A DNA stretch of 64,000 nt, from assembly GCA_910587955.1 (NCBI GenBank), contig CAJUNN010000009.1, forward strand, positions 7,927 through 71,926, in the 5' to 3' direction. The DNA is from an uncultured Lachnospiraceae bacterium. Lineage in GTDB: Bacteria > Bacillota > Clostridia > Lachnospirales > Lachnospiraceae. Below, piece after piece: positions 45,614 through 53,712 of the stretch. The notes below the pieces were generated by a model. That model was given only the letters and a program-made list of their open reading frames with translations. It was not told where the DNA came from and searched no databases. The first letter of the stretch is position 1. The number at the start of each line of letters is the position of its first letter. The position numbers and the translations under genes were made by a program.

Positions 45614-45922
45614 CTACACCAGCCCGGACGTGACGGCTTCTATCGCCTTCGCTTCTTTTTTCTCAGCAAGCGCCTTCAGCACCTCCACTTCTTTTTGTGC
45701 CTCTTTGGCCGCTTCCTCCAACATTTTGCTTCCTGCAGCTTTTGTTTCCTGCATCTTGGCTTCCGCTTTCTCCCTGGCTTGTGCAACTGCCTTTTCTTTC
45801 TGTGCCTTAGCTGCTTCCCTGGCCTCATTCACAATTTTCTCACCCTGTTCCTGAGCCTCACGGATTTTCTCTCCTGCCCGGGCTTCTGCGTCCTTCACCG
45901 CCTGAACCGTTTCCTGTACCAC
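45614..45922 (-). CDS. ntpG: V-type ATPase subunit G/H (peripheral stalk)
   Basis: A 102-residue, Ala/Glu/Lys-rich coiled-coil protein without a membrane helix (EKIVNEAREAAKAQKEKA). It is the expected partner of subunit E. The GTG start has AGGTGG seven bases upstream. It is the first gene of the operon, 65 bases before subunit I, matching the usual clostridial order G-I-K-E-C-F-A-B-D. Confidence 0.85.
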   Translation of the reverse strand: MVQETVQAVKDAEARAGEKIREAQEQGEKIVNEAREAAKAQKEKAVAQAREKAEAKMQETKAAGSKMLEEAAKEAQKEVEVLKALAEKKEAKAIEAVTSGLV

Positions 45923-46076
45923 GCAATCACCACCTGTTCTTTTTGTGAATTTATCATGATATCTGAGGTCCCGCAGAAAAACAACTGTTCCACTGTTTCC
46001 TCAAATAATATGATCTGAGAAAAACCCTTCGGATCCTGGTCTCCAAAAAACTCCAAAAGGTGCCTATCACTTCTAA

Positions 46077-46104
46077 ATTATACCCCTTTTTTGAAACATG
46101 TCAA
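46077..46104 (-). promoter_or_regulatory. Sigma-A promoter of the V-ATPase operon
   Basis: TTGACA (46104-46099), 16 bases, TATAAT (46082-46077). It leaves a leader of about 145 bases before subunit G. The rest of the 320-base divergent gap toward the symporter is AT-rich, with no further feature recognised. Confidence 0.82.
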
Positions 46105-46245
46105 CTATCTGGAATACACCTTTTTCCCTTTCTTTTTGCAAAGAGTATTGTTTTTTCTATACAACTCCACCAAAATATGGTATCATATGCAAGACTACAG
46201 TTTTTTAATACTAAAATAAGAGCGAAAGACAGAGGAATTCATCAG

Positions 46246-47631
46246 ATGCTGCAGACAATCACAGACGTCAATAAGGTTGTAAACAATCTGGTATGGGGAA
46301 TCCCCGCCATGGTTTGTATCATAGGCGTGGGCCTTTACCTGAGCGTACGCACCCGTTTTATCCAGTTCCGCAAATTTGGGAGTGCTTTTCAGGAAACCAT
46401 CGGAAAATTATTTCATAAAAAAGAAGCCGCACAGGGTGCCGTAACGCCCTTTCAGGCCGTATGCACGGCTCTTGCCGCTACCGTCGGCACCGGAAACATC
46501 GCCGGTGTGGCCGGCGCCATTGCCATCGGCGGACCGGGCGCCGTGTTCTGGATGTGGATCTCCGCACTCTTGGGCATGTGCACCAAATTTTCCGAAGTTA
46601 CCCTTGCCGTCCATTTCCGTGAGAAAAACCGGCATGGAGACTGGGTAGGAGGCCCTATGTACTATATTAAAAACGGTCTTGGTCCCCGCTGGAAATGGCT
46701 GGCCGTTCTTTTCTCCGTCCTTGGTATCCTGGCCGTATTCGGGACCGGAAACGCTACCCAGGTAAATACGATCACTACTGCCATCGACTCTGCCCTCATA
46801 AGCTTCGGCCTGGTTTCCGCAGATACTCTGCATACCATTAATCTTGCCATTGGAATCTTTCTTATGATTCTGGTTGCCCTGATTCTACTGGGAGGCATCA
46901 AGCGGATCGGGCAGGTGACGGAACGGCTCGTCCCTTTTATGGCTCTGCTCTATATCCTTTTGTCTATCGGCGTCATCCTGATCCACATACAGCATATTCC
47001 TTCCGTGTTTTCTTCTATTTTCCAGGGGGCATTCTCTCCCTCTGCCGTTACCGGCGGCGCTGTGGGAACCATGTTTTTAAGCCTGAAAAACGGCGTCTCC
47101 AGAGGAATCTTTTCCAATGAGGCCGGTCTTGGAACCGGTTCTATCGCCCACGCGGCTGCGGACACCTCCGAACCTGTACGGCAGGGCTACTTCGGAATCT
47201 TCGAAGTATTTACCGATACCATGATTATCTGTACTATGACGGCACTGGTCATTTTGTGCAGCGGTGTCCCTGTAAACTACGGAACTGCCGCCGGGGCAGA
47301 GCTGACCATCAGCGGTTTTACCTCCACCTACGGAAACTGGGTTTCTATTATTACCGCCGTTGCTCTTTGCTGCTTCGCGTTTTCTACCATTCTCGGCTGG
47401 GGGCTTTACGGAACCCGCTGCATAGAGTTTCTCTTCGGCTCCAAAGCCAACCGGCCCTTTATGCTGGTTTATTCTGCCGTTGCGATTCTCGGCGCCACCG
47501 TAGATCTGGGACTCCTCTGGGGAATCGCAGATACCTTCAACGGCTTGATGTCCATTCCCAATCTGATCGCCCTCTTCCTTCTGGGCGGTACCATGATGAA
47601 ACTCGTAAAAAACAAGAACAACGATTTGTAA
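46246..47631 (+). CDS. Sodium:alanine symporter family protein (AGCS)
   Basis: A 461-residue membrane protein with about eleven helices. The AGCS signatures are clear: FQAVCTALAATVGTGNIAGVAGAIAIGGPGAVFWMW early on, WVGGPMYYIKNGLG, and the Na+-site FSNEAGLGTGSIAHAAA. It imports alanine or glycine with Na+. The start MLQTITDVNK has AGAGGA nine bases upstream; the 62 upstream codons have no family match. It is divergent from the V-ATPase operon, which may supply the Na+ gradient it uses. Confidence 0.93.
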   Translation: MLQTITDVNKVVNNLVWGIPAMVCIIGVGLYLSVRTRFIQFRKFGSAFQETIGKLFHKKEAAQGAVTPFQAVCTALAATVGTGNIAGVAGAIAIGGPGAVFWMWISALLGMCTKFSEVTLAVHFREKNRHGDWVGGPMYYIKNGLGPRWKWLAVLFSVLGILAVFGTGNATQVNTITTAIDSALISFGLVSADTLHTINLAIGIFLMILVALILLGGIKRIGQVTERLVPFMALLYILLSIGVILIHIQHIPSVFSSIFQGAFSPSAVTGGAVGTMFLSLKNGVSRGIFSNEAGLGTGSIAHAAADTSEPVRQGYFGIFEVFTDTMIICTMTALVILCSGVPVNYGTAAGAELTISGFTSTYGNWVSIITAVALCCFAFSTILGWGLYGTRCIEFLFGSKANRPFMLVYSAVAILGATVDLGLLWGIADTFNGLMSIPNLIALFLLGGTMMKLVKNKNNDL

Positions 47632-47639
47632 ACTTTTAC

Positions 47640-47667
47640 TTGATTTTTACCGCCAACGTGATACAAT
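47640..47667 (+). promoter_or_regulatory. Promoter of the tRNA-Ala/tRNA-Val pair
   Basis: TTGATT (47640-47645), 16 bases, TACAAT (47662-47667), with TGA before the -10 box. It starts directly after the symporter stop codon. Confidence 0.6.
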
Positions 47668-47698
47668 AGTCCATGGAACATCTTTTATGGATTTCCAT

Positions 47699-47771
47699 GG
47701 GCTCGTGGCTCAGTTGGGAGAGCGCTGCGTTCGCAACGCAGAGGTCGAGGGTTCGAATCCCTTCGGGTCCA
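47699..47771 (+). tRNA. tRNA-Ala (anticodon CGC)
   Basis: A complete cloverleaf. The acceptor GGGCTCG pairs with CGGGTCC and includes the G3:U70 pair that marks alanine. The anticodon arm CTGCG-TTCGCAA-CGCAG gives CGC, reading GCG. The T-arm is GAGGG-TTCGAAT-CCCTT. CCA is not encoded (ACCTT follows). Confidence 0.93.
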
Positions 47772-47775
47772 CCTT

Positions 47776-47849
47776 GGAAGCATAGCTCAGCTGGGATGAG
47801 CGTTCGCCTCACACGCGAGAGGTCATGGGTTCGAGCCCCATTGCTTCCA
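47776..47849 (+). tRNA. tRNA-Val (anticodon CAC)
   Basis: The acceptor GGAAGCA pairs with TGCTTCC. The anticodon loop CTCACAC within TTCGC/GCGAG gives CAC, reading GUG. The T-arm is ATGGG-TTCGAGC-CCCAT, discriminator A. CCA is not encoded. Four bases separate it from tRNA-Ala. Confidence 0.92.
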
Positions 47850-47858
47850 TTTTATAAG

Positions 47859-47884
47859 AAAGGCTGCCTGCGGCAGCCTTTTTT
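47859..47884 (+). terminator. Terminator of the tRNA pair
   Basis: AAGGCTGCC/GGCAGCCTT stem with a tiny loop, then TTTTTT, ten bases after tRNA-Val. Confidence 0.9.
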
Positions 47885-47908
47885 GTGCCCGGATATCAGC
47901 CATTTTTT

Positions 47909-49186
47909 CTAAGAAAGCTCCAGCATAGCATTTAACAGCAGCCAGTTTGCCCGAAAAGGTTTCATCAAATTCCAGTATCCGATCCCCAGCAAGCGGTAAT
48001 CCAGCGCTGTCTGCACTTTGGCCCGGATACTCCGCACGTCTTCAAACCATACCTCGTGGGAAGTTCCCTCCTGCCAATAGGTAAAATACGGACTTTGCGC
48101 CGTTTCGTCAAACCGGATTGCCACTCCGTTCGCGGCTGCCCTTTGGACCGCGTCCAGGTTTCCCATCAATTCGGCCATGGAAATCCCTTTTTGAAAGGGC
48201 AGTGTCCAGTCATACGCGTAGTTGGGAACTCCCATCAAAATCTTTGTGAGCGGAATTTCCGTAACCGCATAATCCAAGACTCTTTGTACCTGGTTTAAAG
48301 GTGCAATGGCCATGGCCGGTCCGTATGTGTATCCCCACTCGTAAGTCATCAAAAACACCTGATCCGCGCTCTCTCCCAGCAGGCGGTAATCCATCCCCTC
48401 ATACAGAAGTCCCGGCTGGGTGCCCGATGTTTTGGGAACCAGGGCCACAGACACCTGGTATCCTTCCCGGTTCATCATCCCGCGGAGATTCTGCATAAAC
48501 TGCGCATAGCCCACCCGATCCTCCGGCAGAATATATTCAAAATCCACATCCACCCCGGCATAACCCTTCTCCCGGACCTTACGAAGCAGATTTTCAATCA
48601 GACGCCGCTGCATAGAAAGATCCTCTACCACCAGCTTTACCAGCTGATTGTTAAAGGTTCCCTGTTCGGAAAAAGGCGTCAGGACTAAAATGGGTGTTAC
48701 CCCCGCCTCCCAGGCCTCCCGTATCATCCAGTCCTCAGAAATGAACGGCGGAATCAAATCCCCATCCGTGGTAAAGCCATAGGAAAAAACAAACAGCTCA
48801 TGGAGATAGAGAAGTGTTTCCCGCAAAATATCAGAAGCAATAAAGGGATAAGCATACCCGCCTGTGCGGAAGGTTCCCCGCTTTTCTCCCTGGTACCGGA
48901 TGACAAGATTCTGTCCTGCCGGAAGATACTCCTGTTCCAGCAAAAAGGGATTGTTCCGCAGGAGCTGTTTTTCCGTCATGCCGTATCGTTCGGCAATCCC
49001 CGCAACAGTCTCTTCCGGAGCCGCCGTGTGAACCAAAGCCGGTACCAGCACCAGTAAAGCCATCCCCTCCGGCAGATAAGAAAGTCCAAAGAGCTGGTTG
49101 TCATAAATCAATCTCTGTACGGATACGCCGTATTTGGCAGCAATCCCTGCCGCCGTATCTCCCTGCTGAACCGTATAAATCTCCAT
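47909..49186 (-). CDS. YaaH/SleL-type spore hydrolase (two LysM, GH18)
   Basis: A 425-residue protein without a signal peptide: LysM at about residues 2-48 and 52-97, then a family-18 glycoside hydrolase domain. The catalytic DxDxE is VDVDFEYI (Asp213, Asp215, Glu217). Such N-acetylglucosaminidases degrade cortex fragments during germination and are loaded in the spore coat without secretion. It follows spmB by 12 bases, so it shares the spore-maturation operon. ATG with GGAGG upstream. Confidence 0.92.
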   Translation of the reverse strand: MEIYTVQQGDTAAGIAAKYGVSVQRLIYDNQLFGLSYLPEGMALLVLVPALVHTAAPEETVAGIAERYGMTEKQLLRNNPFLLEQEYLPAGQNLVIRYQGEKRGTFRTGGYAYPFIASDILRETLLYLHELFVFSYGFTTDGDLIPPFISEDWMIREAWEAGVTPILVLTPFSEQGTFNNQLVKLVVEDLSMQRRLIENLLRKVREKGYAGVDVDFEYILPEDRVGYAQFMQNLRGMMNREGYQVSVALVPKTSGTQPGLLYEGMDYRLLGESADQVFLMTYEWGYTYGPAMAIAPLNQVQRVLDYAVTEIPLTKILMGVPNYAYDWTLPFQKGISMAELMGNLDAVQRAAANGVAIRFDETAQSPYFTYWQEGTSHEVWFEDVRSIRAKVQTALDYRLLGIGYWNLMKPFRANWLLLNAMLELS

Positions 49187-49198
49187 CCCTTCCGCCTC

Positions 49199-49735
49199 CT
49201 ACATCATGCCCGCCAGCACAATGCTGGCTGCAATTCCCCCTGCTGTAGCGAGCAGGGCTCCGGCAAGTGTATGGCGGGTCTTCTTTACCCGGGCAGTCAT
49301 AAAATAGACGCTCATGGTATAAAAAATGGTTTCCGTACAGCTCATGAGAATAGAGGCTACCCGTCCCAGGTAGGAATCCGTCCCATATTCCTTAAAAATG
49401 TCCAATGCAAGCCCTGTAGCTGCCGAGGATGAAAACATACGGACAATGGTGAGCGGAACCAGCTCCGAGGGAAAATGAACCAGCTCTGTGGCACGGCACA
49501 AAAGCAGGGACAGAAAGTCAAGAAATCCCGATGCCCGCAGGACGCCTACCGCCACCATCAGGCCAATCAGCGTAGGCATAATCTGAATCACTGTCTGAAA
49601 TCCGTCCTTTGCCCCCCGCACAAAATCGTCGTACACGGGACGCCGGGCCATAATTCCATACGCTACAATGTAAAAGATAAGAAAAGGAACGAGCAAATCC
49701 GAAAAATAGAGTATCATACGAACCACTGTCTGCAT
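49199..49735 (-). CDS. spmB: Spore maturation protein B
   Basis: A 178-residue membrane protein with about five helices and the Gate/nucleoside-recognition core (QTVIQIMPTLIGLMVAVGVLRASG, later ATGLALDIFKEYG). SpmA and SpmB act together in spore core dehydration and heat resistance in Bacillus. The ATG is used; a TTG two codons earlier lies too close to the AGCAGG site. Confidence 0.93.
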   Translation of the reverse strand: MQTVVRMILYFSDLLVPFLIFYIVAYGIMARRPVYDDFVRGAKDGFQTVIQIMPTLIGLMVAVGVLRASGFLDFLSLLLCRATELVHFPSELVPLTIVRMFSSSAATGLALDIFKEYGTDSYLGRVASILMSCTETIFYTMSVYFMTARVKKTRHTLAGALLATAGGIAASIVLAGMM

Positions 49736-49807
49736 TGTCAAAACCTGCTGCTCTTTTCCTCTATTCTATGTAGGCGGAAAGAGAAGTATGTTTCCGCCGC
49801 GATAGTA

Positions 49808-50449
49808 CTATGCTCTCCTCTTTCCATCCATCACCTTGCAGTAAAGAACTGCCACTGCAGTGCTCACCATAGTTGCAGCAATGGCCGGCCCTACAATGGC
49901 TGCCGGATTTACGCTCCCGTACTGGCTGCGGTATGCAATAATATTAACCGGGATGAGCTGAAGGGATGAAATATTGATAATCAGAAACGTACACATTTCA
50001 TTGCTGGCTGTCCCCCGCGGAACTGCCGTACCCGTTTTTCCCCGGCGGGAGGCCGGATGCCCGCCGCTCTTTCTCCGTTCCTCCTCCAGTTCCTCCAGCG
50101 CCTCCATGGCCTTCAGGCCTGCAGGTGTAGCCGCCCAGCCCAGTCCGAAGATATTGGCAATGATATTCGTCGAAATATACTCCCGGGCTTTATGTCCCCG
50201 TGGAATTCCAGGAAACATAAAATTGACAAAAGGCTGGATCTTTTTTGTAGCCTGGCGGATGATTCCGCTCTGCTGTGCAATTTCCATCAGTCCTACCCAG
50301 AGAGACATTACGCCCGTCATGGTAATGCAGAGCGCCACTGCCTCCTTTGCTGAATCCAGAGCAGCAGCCGTTATTTCCGGCAGCCTTCCCTGCCATGCAC
50401 CGTATATCACCCCGATCAGCAGCATCCCTCCCCACAGATAATTCAGCAC
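49808..50449 (-). CDS. spmA: Spore maturation protein A
   Basis: A 213-residue membrane protein with the SpmA hallmarks (LWVGLMEIAQQSGIIRQATK, FPGIPRGHKAREYIS, NIIANIFGLGWAATPAGLKAM). The start is GTG (MLNYLWGG...) with GGTGG just upstream. It heads spmA-spmB-hydrolase; a 66-base gap to spmB holds no other feature. A Pro/Arg/Gly-rich loop near residues 120-150 is usual for the family. Confidence 0.94.
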   Translation of the reverse strand: MLNYLWGGMLLIGVIYGAWQGRLPEITAAALDSAKEAVALCITMTGVMSLWVGLMEIAQQSGIIRQATKKIQPFVNFMFPGIPRGHKAREYISTNIIANIFGLGWAATPAGLKAMEALEELEEERRKSGGHPASRRGKTGTAVPRGTASNEMCTFLIINISSLQLIPVNIIAYRSQYGSVNPAAIVGPAIAATMVSTAVAVLYCKVMDGKRRA

Positions 50450-50484
50450 TCAATCCACCACTCTTCTTTTCTCGTTCTGTAAAC

Positions 50485-50513
50485 AATATATGGAATCCTT
50501 CTTTATTCTATGT
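50485..50513 (-). promoter_or_regulatory. Possible sigma-E promoter of spmA-spmB-hydrolase
   Basis: ACATAGAA (50513-50506), 13 bases, CATATATT (50492-50485), close to the Bacillus sigma-E pattern GHATANNT / CATAYAMT. Mother-cell expression fits what is known of spmA. Two mismatches leave it uncertain. Confidence 0.45.
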
Positions 50514-50585
50514 TTCACTTTTCTCTTCCCTTTCATAAACTATAGAAAAAAAGCAGCTGTAACCCCAAAGCTGCGGAAAGATTTT

Positions 50586-51062
50586 ATGGCTTATTCAACG
50601 TATACTCCTGTAACAGGAGTCATCCAGAACATTACCCCCCTGACTCCCTCCTGCTGCGACCAGCTTCTCACGCTTGCCACAAACGGAGGAATTGTCACAT
50701 TTACCGTTTCCAAAGATACCTATATTCCTAACAATCTCCAGCTCCGCCGGGGAATGCGGGCTTCTGCTTTCTATGACGCCGATCTCCCGGTCCCTTTGAT
50801 TTTTCCGCCCCGCTACCAGGCGGAAGCCGTCGCTGTTCTAGCGCGCAACGAAACGGCTGTTCTTCAATACTTTGACGAAAATCTTCTGGCGGCGGATGGT
50901 TCCCTAAAGCTGACTCCCGGTCCCACTACCACGATCACCTCAGCTAATGGGCAGCGCTTTACCTGCAGCCCCGGAAAGAATCTGCTTCTGGTGTTTTACA
51001 GCATTACCACCCGCAGTCTTCCTCCCCAGACAACGCCTCACAGAATCCTTGTCTTCTGCTGA
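50586..51062 (+). CDS. Unknown 158-residue protein
   Basis: A strand-rich protein (MAYSTYTPVTGVIQNITPL...) with a Cys pair (PSCCDQL) and an OB-like alternation of short beta strands (GGIVTFTVSKDTYIP, AVLARNETAVLQYFDE, GQRFTCSPGKNLLLVFY). There is no signal peptide or membrane helix. The ATG is chosen for the GGAAAG site six bases upstream. A small GCAGCT/AGCTGC hairpin lies in the leader. I do not recognise a family; its divergent neighbour is the spore-maturation operon. Confidence 0.7.
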   Translation: MAYSTYTPVTGVIQNITPLTPSCCDQLLTLATNGGIVTFTVSKDTYIPNNLQLRRGMRASAFYDADLPVPLIFPPRYQAEAVAVLARNETAVLQYFDENLLAADGSLKLTPGPTTTITSANGQRFTCSPGKNLLLVFYSITTRSLPPQTTPHRILVFC

Positions 51063-51160
51063 GTTGTCTGTTTATTTTTTGCACTATTTTCCTTTTTTTC
51101 CATAGTTTTCCTACAATCCGGCTTTTAATAAATTATTAAGATAGGTTTTTCAAATTTCTA

Positions 51161-51189
51161 TTGGAATCTTGTTAAATTTTTGATATACT
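51161..51189 (+). promoter_or_regulatory. Sigma-A promoter of the AbrB-type gene
   Basis: TTGGAA (51161-51166), 17 bases, TATACT (51184-51189), with TGA before the -10 box (extended -10). Confidence 0.7.
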
Positions 51190-51230
51190 AACAATCATCA
51201 AGTGTTACCATCGAAAAAGGAGGAGAAGCT

Positions 51231-51485
51231 ATGAAGAACACCGGAGTAGTCAGAAGACTGGATGAGCTGGGACGTATCACGCTTCCAATGGAATTACGTA
51301 AAGTATTTAACATTGAAGAACGCGATTCTCTCGAGATCTATGTTGAAGATGACAAAATTATTTTAAAAAAGTATGCACCTACGGATATTTTCACTGGAGA
51401 ACGCGAAGATCTTATTGAATTCCACGGTAAGATGGTTTCAAAAAAATCGATTGAGGAATTGGCAAAACGTGCGAATCTGATATAA
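51231..51485 (+). CDS. AbrB/SpoVT-family transition regulator
   Basis: An 84-residue DNA-binding protein. The swapped-hairpin AbrB fold is clear in VVRRLDELGRITLPMELRKVF and DSLEIYVEDDKIILKKY. The short C-terminal tail may mediate tetramers. Family members repress stationary-phase and sporulation genes during growth. AAGGAGG lies before the ATG. It is monocistronic, facing rsmI with a shared terminator. Confidence 0.93.
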   Translation: MKNTGVVRRLDELGRITLPMELRKVFNIEERDSLEIYVEDDKIILKKYAPTDIFTGEREDLIEFHGKMVSKKSIEELAKRANLI

Positions 51486-51540
51486 ATATCCATATTGCGA
51501 AATCTCTGGCACAGACAGGATTTTTGCAGACAAAAACCTA

Positions 51541-51575
51541 AAACCGGCAGCCATACAAATGGTTACCGGTTTTTA
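51541..51575. terminator. Bidirectional terminator between abrB-type gene and rsmI
   Basis: AAACCGG...CCAT/ATGG...CCGGTTT, with T-rich sequence on the plus side and TTTTAGG on the minus side. The rsmI stop codon lies within the stem. Confidence 0.8.
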
Positions 51576-52414
51576 TTTGCCAGCAGCGCCTGGTAAATCT
51601 CCCTTCTGGAACATCCCCGGTCCTTTGCCACCAGCCGCATGGCTTCTTTTCTGGATTCTCCCTGTTCCTCATAAATCTGCAGGTGCTCTTCCAGAGTAAA
51701 GGCCCCCCAGCTTTCCTGCTGTTCCCTAAGAATCTCTTCCTGCTTCCTTCCCTCAATGACAAGAACACACTCTCCCTTCGCTTCCTCTGCTTTGTAATGC
51801 AGGACGGCCTGCTGCAAGTCCGTCCGGAAGATGGTCTCATGCTTCTTCGTCAGCTCCCGGCAAAGCGTCATCTTCCGGTTTCCCAGAGCTTCCTTCAGTT
51901 CTTCCAGGGTCTTTACCAGCCGATGAGGAGCTTCATAGAGAATCAGCGTCCTGGTATCTGCGGCCAGCTCCTTTAGGATTCTCTGCCGTTCCTTTTTATC
52001 GGAGGGCAGGAAAGCTTCAAAGGCAAAACGGCGGGAGGAAAGCCCGGACAGGGACAGGGCCGTAATACAGGCGGAAGGACCTGGGAGGGACGTAACCTCA
52101 ATGCCTTCCTCCCAGCACAGCCGCACCAGCTCCTCGCCCGGATCGGAAATTCCCGGTGTTCCGGCATCCGTAATCAGGGCAATCTGCTTCCCTTTGTGCA
52201 TTTTATCTACCAGCTCCCTGGCCTTGTCATATTTGTTAAACTCGTGGTAGCTGGTCATAGGCGTACGAATTTCAAAATGGTTCAAAAGCTTGATGCTGTT
52301 GCGGGTATCTTCCGCCGCAATCAAATCCACTTCCCTCAGCACCCGGAGCACCCGGAGCGTAATATCCTCCAGATTCCCAATCGGCGTAGCACATAAATAT
52401 AACTTTCCCTGCAT
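51563..52414 (-). CDS. rsmI: 16S rRNA (cytidine(1402)-2'-O)-methyltransferase
   Basis: A 283-residue tetrapyrrole-methylase-fold enzyme. The signatures are CATPIGNLEDITLR at the N-terminus and ALITDAGTPGISDPGEEL, with EAPHRL later. It methylates the ribose of C1402 in the decoding centre. The start MQGKLYL is chosen because GAGGAG lies close upstream and the family begins there. It is four bases downstream of the lipoprotein gene and ends the cluster. Confidence 0.96.
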   Translation of the reverse strand: MQGKLYLCATPIGNLEDITLRVLRVLREVDLIAAEDTRNSIKLLNHFEIRTPMTSYHEFNKYDKARELVDKMHKGKQIALITDAGTPGISDPGEELVRLCWEEGIEVTSLPGPSACITALSLSGLSSRRFAFEAFLPSDKKERQRILKELAADTRTLILYEAPHRLVKTLEELKEALGNRKMTLCRELTKKHETIFRTDLQQAVLHYKAEEAKGECVLVIEGRKQEEILREQQESWGAFTLEEHLQIYEEQGESRKEAMRLVAKDRGCSRREIYQALLANKNR

Positions 52415-52418
52415 GACC

Positions 52419-53666
52419 TTACTCCTCACTCTGCATTTGAGAATCTTCTTCCTGGTCTTTTGTCCCGGCAAGCGCCTCCTCCTCTGTCAGAAGTCCCTCC
52501 TCTGTATAAGAACATTTGGCGTTCCAGAGAAGCCATTCTGCGGAACCGCTGTCATAGACCGCCTGAATCTGGCTCCGGATCTGCTCTCCCCCGTAGCTCT
52601 GATGCGGATTGACCCAGGAAGCCGTAAAATCCTGCAGCCAGGCCCGGACCTGGGCCCGGTGTTCTCCCTTTGGAATCCCGGACAGCACTTCCTCCGACGC
52701 CTGCAGGGCCGCCAGCACGGTCTCATAGGGCTGGAGATCCGGATGCTCAATCCCGTAAACCCCGTCCCGGTAATGGGAAGGATAGACCATAGGACAGATA
52801 TAGTCCAGATTCATAGCCATCTCCCTGTAGTCCTGTCCCACAAGAGACGCATCGTATTCGTTATCTATGATAGTGCCGAATACGTCCGCCGACACCCACA
52901 CGCCCAGGGGGGAAAGCGTTTCATAGGCATACGCGGTAAATTCTGAGATTACTTCCGTCTTGGATTTTTCCTGGGAATCCTCCCCGTAATCCACTTCCTC
53001 ATCCCGGATCTCCGTGGGAAAACGGATATAGTCAAACTGAATCTCGTCAAAACCGGCTGCTGCCGCTTCTTTCGCCAGATCCAGCAGGTATTCCCACACC
53101 TCCCGGCAGTAGGGATTCACCCAGGCTAGGCCGTTTTTATCCAGAAATACGCTGCCGTCTTTCCGGTGTACGCACCACTCGGGCCGCTTCTGCGCCAGCA
53201 GCGGATCCTTAAATGCAACAATCCGGGCAATCAGGTACACATCCTGCTCCTTCAGACGCTTTACCAGCTCCGGCAAGTCCGGAATATAGCGGACCGCTGC
53301 CTCCAGCTCTTCCACCATGGGCTGCTCCATCTGATAAGTCACAATTCCCTCATCGTTTTTGATATCAATTACCATGGCATTCAGCTCGCTGGACGCCGCC
53401 AGCTGCTCCAGCTCACTCATACGCTCATGGCCGGCAATGGGACCCGTTACATAGATTCCTTTCACAGGCCCGGCCGGCACCCGCTCCGGTTCCGGCTGCT
53501 CTTCTTCTTCCGGAATTTCCGGCTGCTCCTGTACTGGTTCTTCGCTTGGTGTTTCTTCTTCCTGCATATACTGAACCGCAGGCACTTCCGTATCCTGCGT
53601 CTTGGCACAGCCGGACAGACACAAAATAAGACAGATACCTGCCAGACAGCTCCTCTTTTTTCTCAT
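52419..53666 (-). CDS. Lipoprotein with glycoside-hydrolase-like TIM barrel (DUF4015)
   Basis: A 415-residue exported protein. A lipobox (CLILCLSGC) predicts lipid attachment at the Cys near residue 19. A Pro/Glu-rich spacer follows to about 65, then a putative GH barrel with VKGIYVTGP, MVIDIKNDEG, FDEIQFDYIRFP and WVSADVFGT, the typical DUF4015 blocks. The role is likely in surface polysaccharide; the substrate is unknown. The start MRKKRS has GGGAGG upstream. Confidence 0.87.
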   Translation of the reverse strand: MRKKRSCLAGICLILCLSGCAKTQDTEVPAVQYMQEEETPSEEPVQEQPEIPEEEEQPEPERVPAGPVKGIYVTGPIAGHERMSELEQLAASSELNAMVIDIKNDEGIVTYQMEQPMVEELEAAVRYIPDLPELVKRLKEQDVYLIARIVAFKDPLLAQKRPEWCVHRKDGSVFLDKNGLAWVNPYCREVWEYLLDLAKEAAAAGFDEIQFDYIRFPTEIRDEEVDYGEDSQEKSKTEVISEFTAYAYETLSPLGVWVSADVFGTIIDNEYDASLVGQDYREMAMNLDYICPMVYPSHYRDGVYGIEHPDLQPYETVLAALQASEEVLSGIPKGEHRAQVRAWLQDFTASWVNPHQSYGGEQIRSQIQAVYDSGSAEWLLWNAKCSYTEEGLLTEEEALAGTKDQEEDSQMQSEE

Positions 53667-53712
53667 GCCGTTCCTCCCAAACCGCAGGCGAATCTGCTGC
53701 GCCCTTCCGGTT

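Noticed and set aside
45614..45922. Coiled-coil frame as a non-coding or artefactual repeat
   Set aside because: Its GTG start with AGGTGG, its length and its position as first gene of the V-ATPase operon fit subunit G/H.
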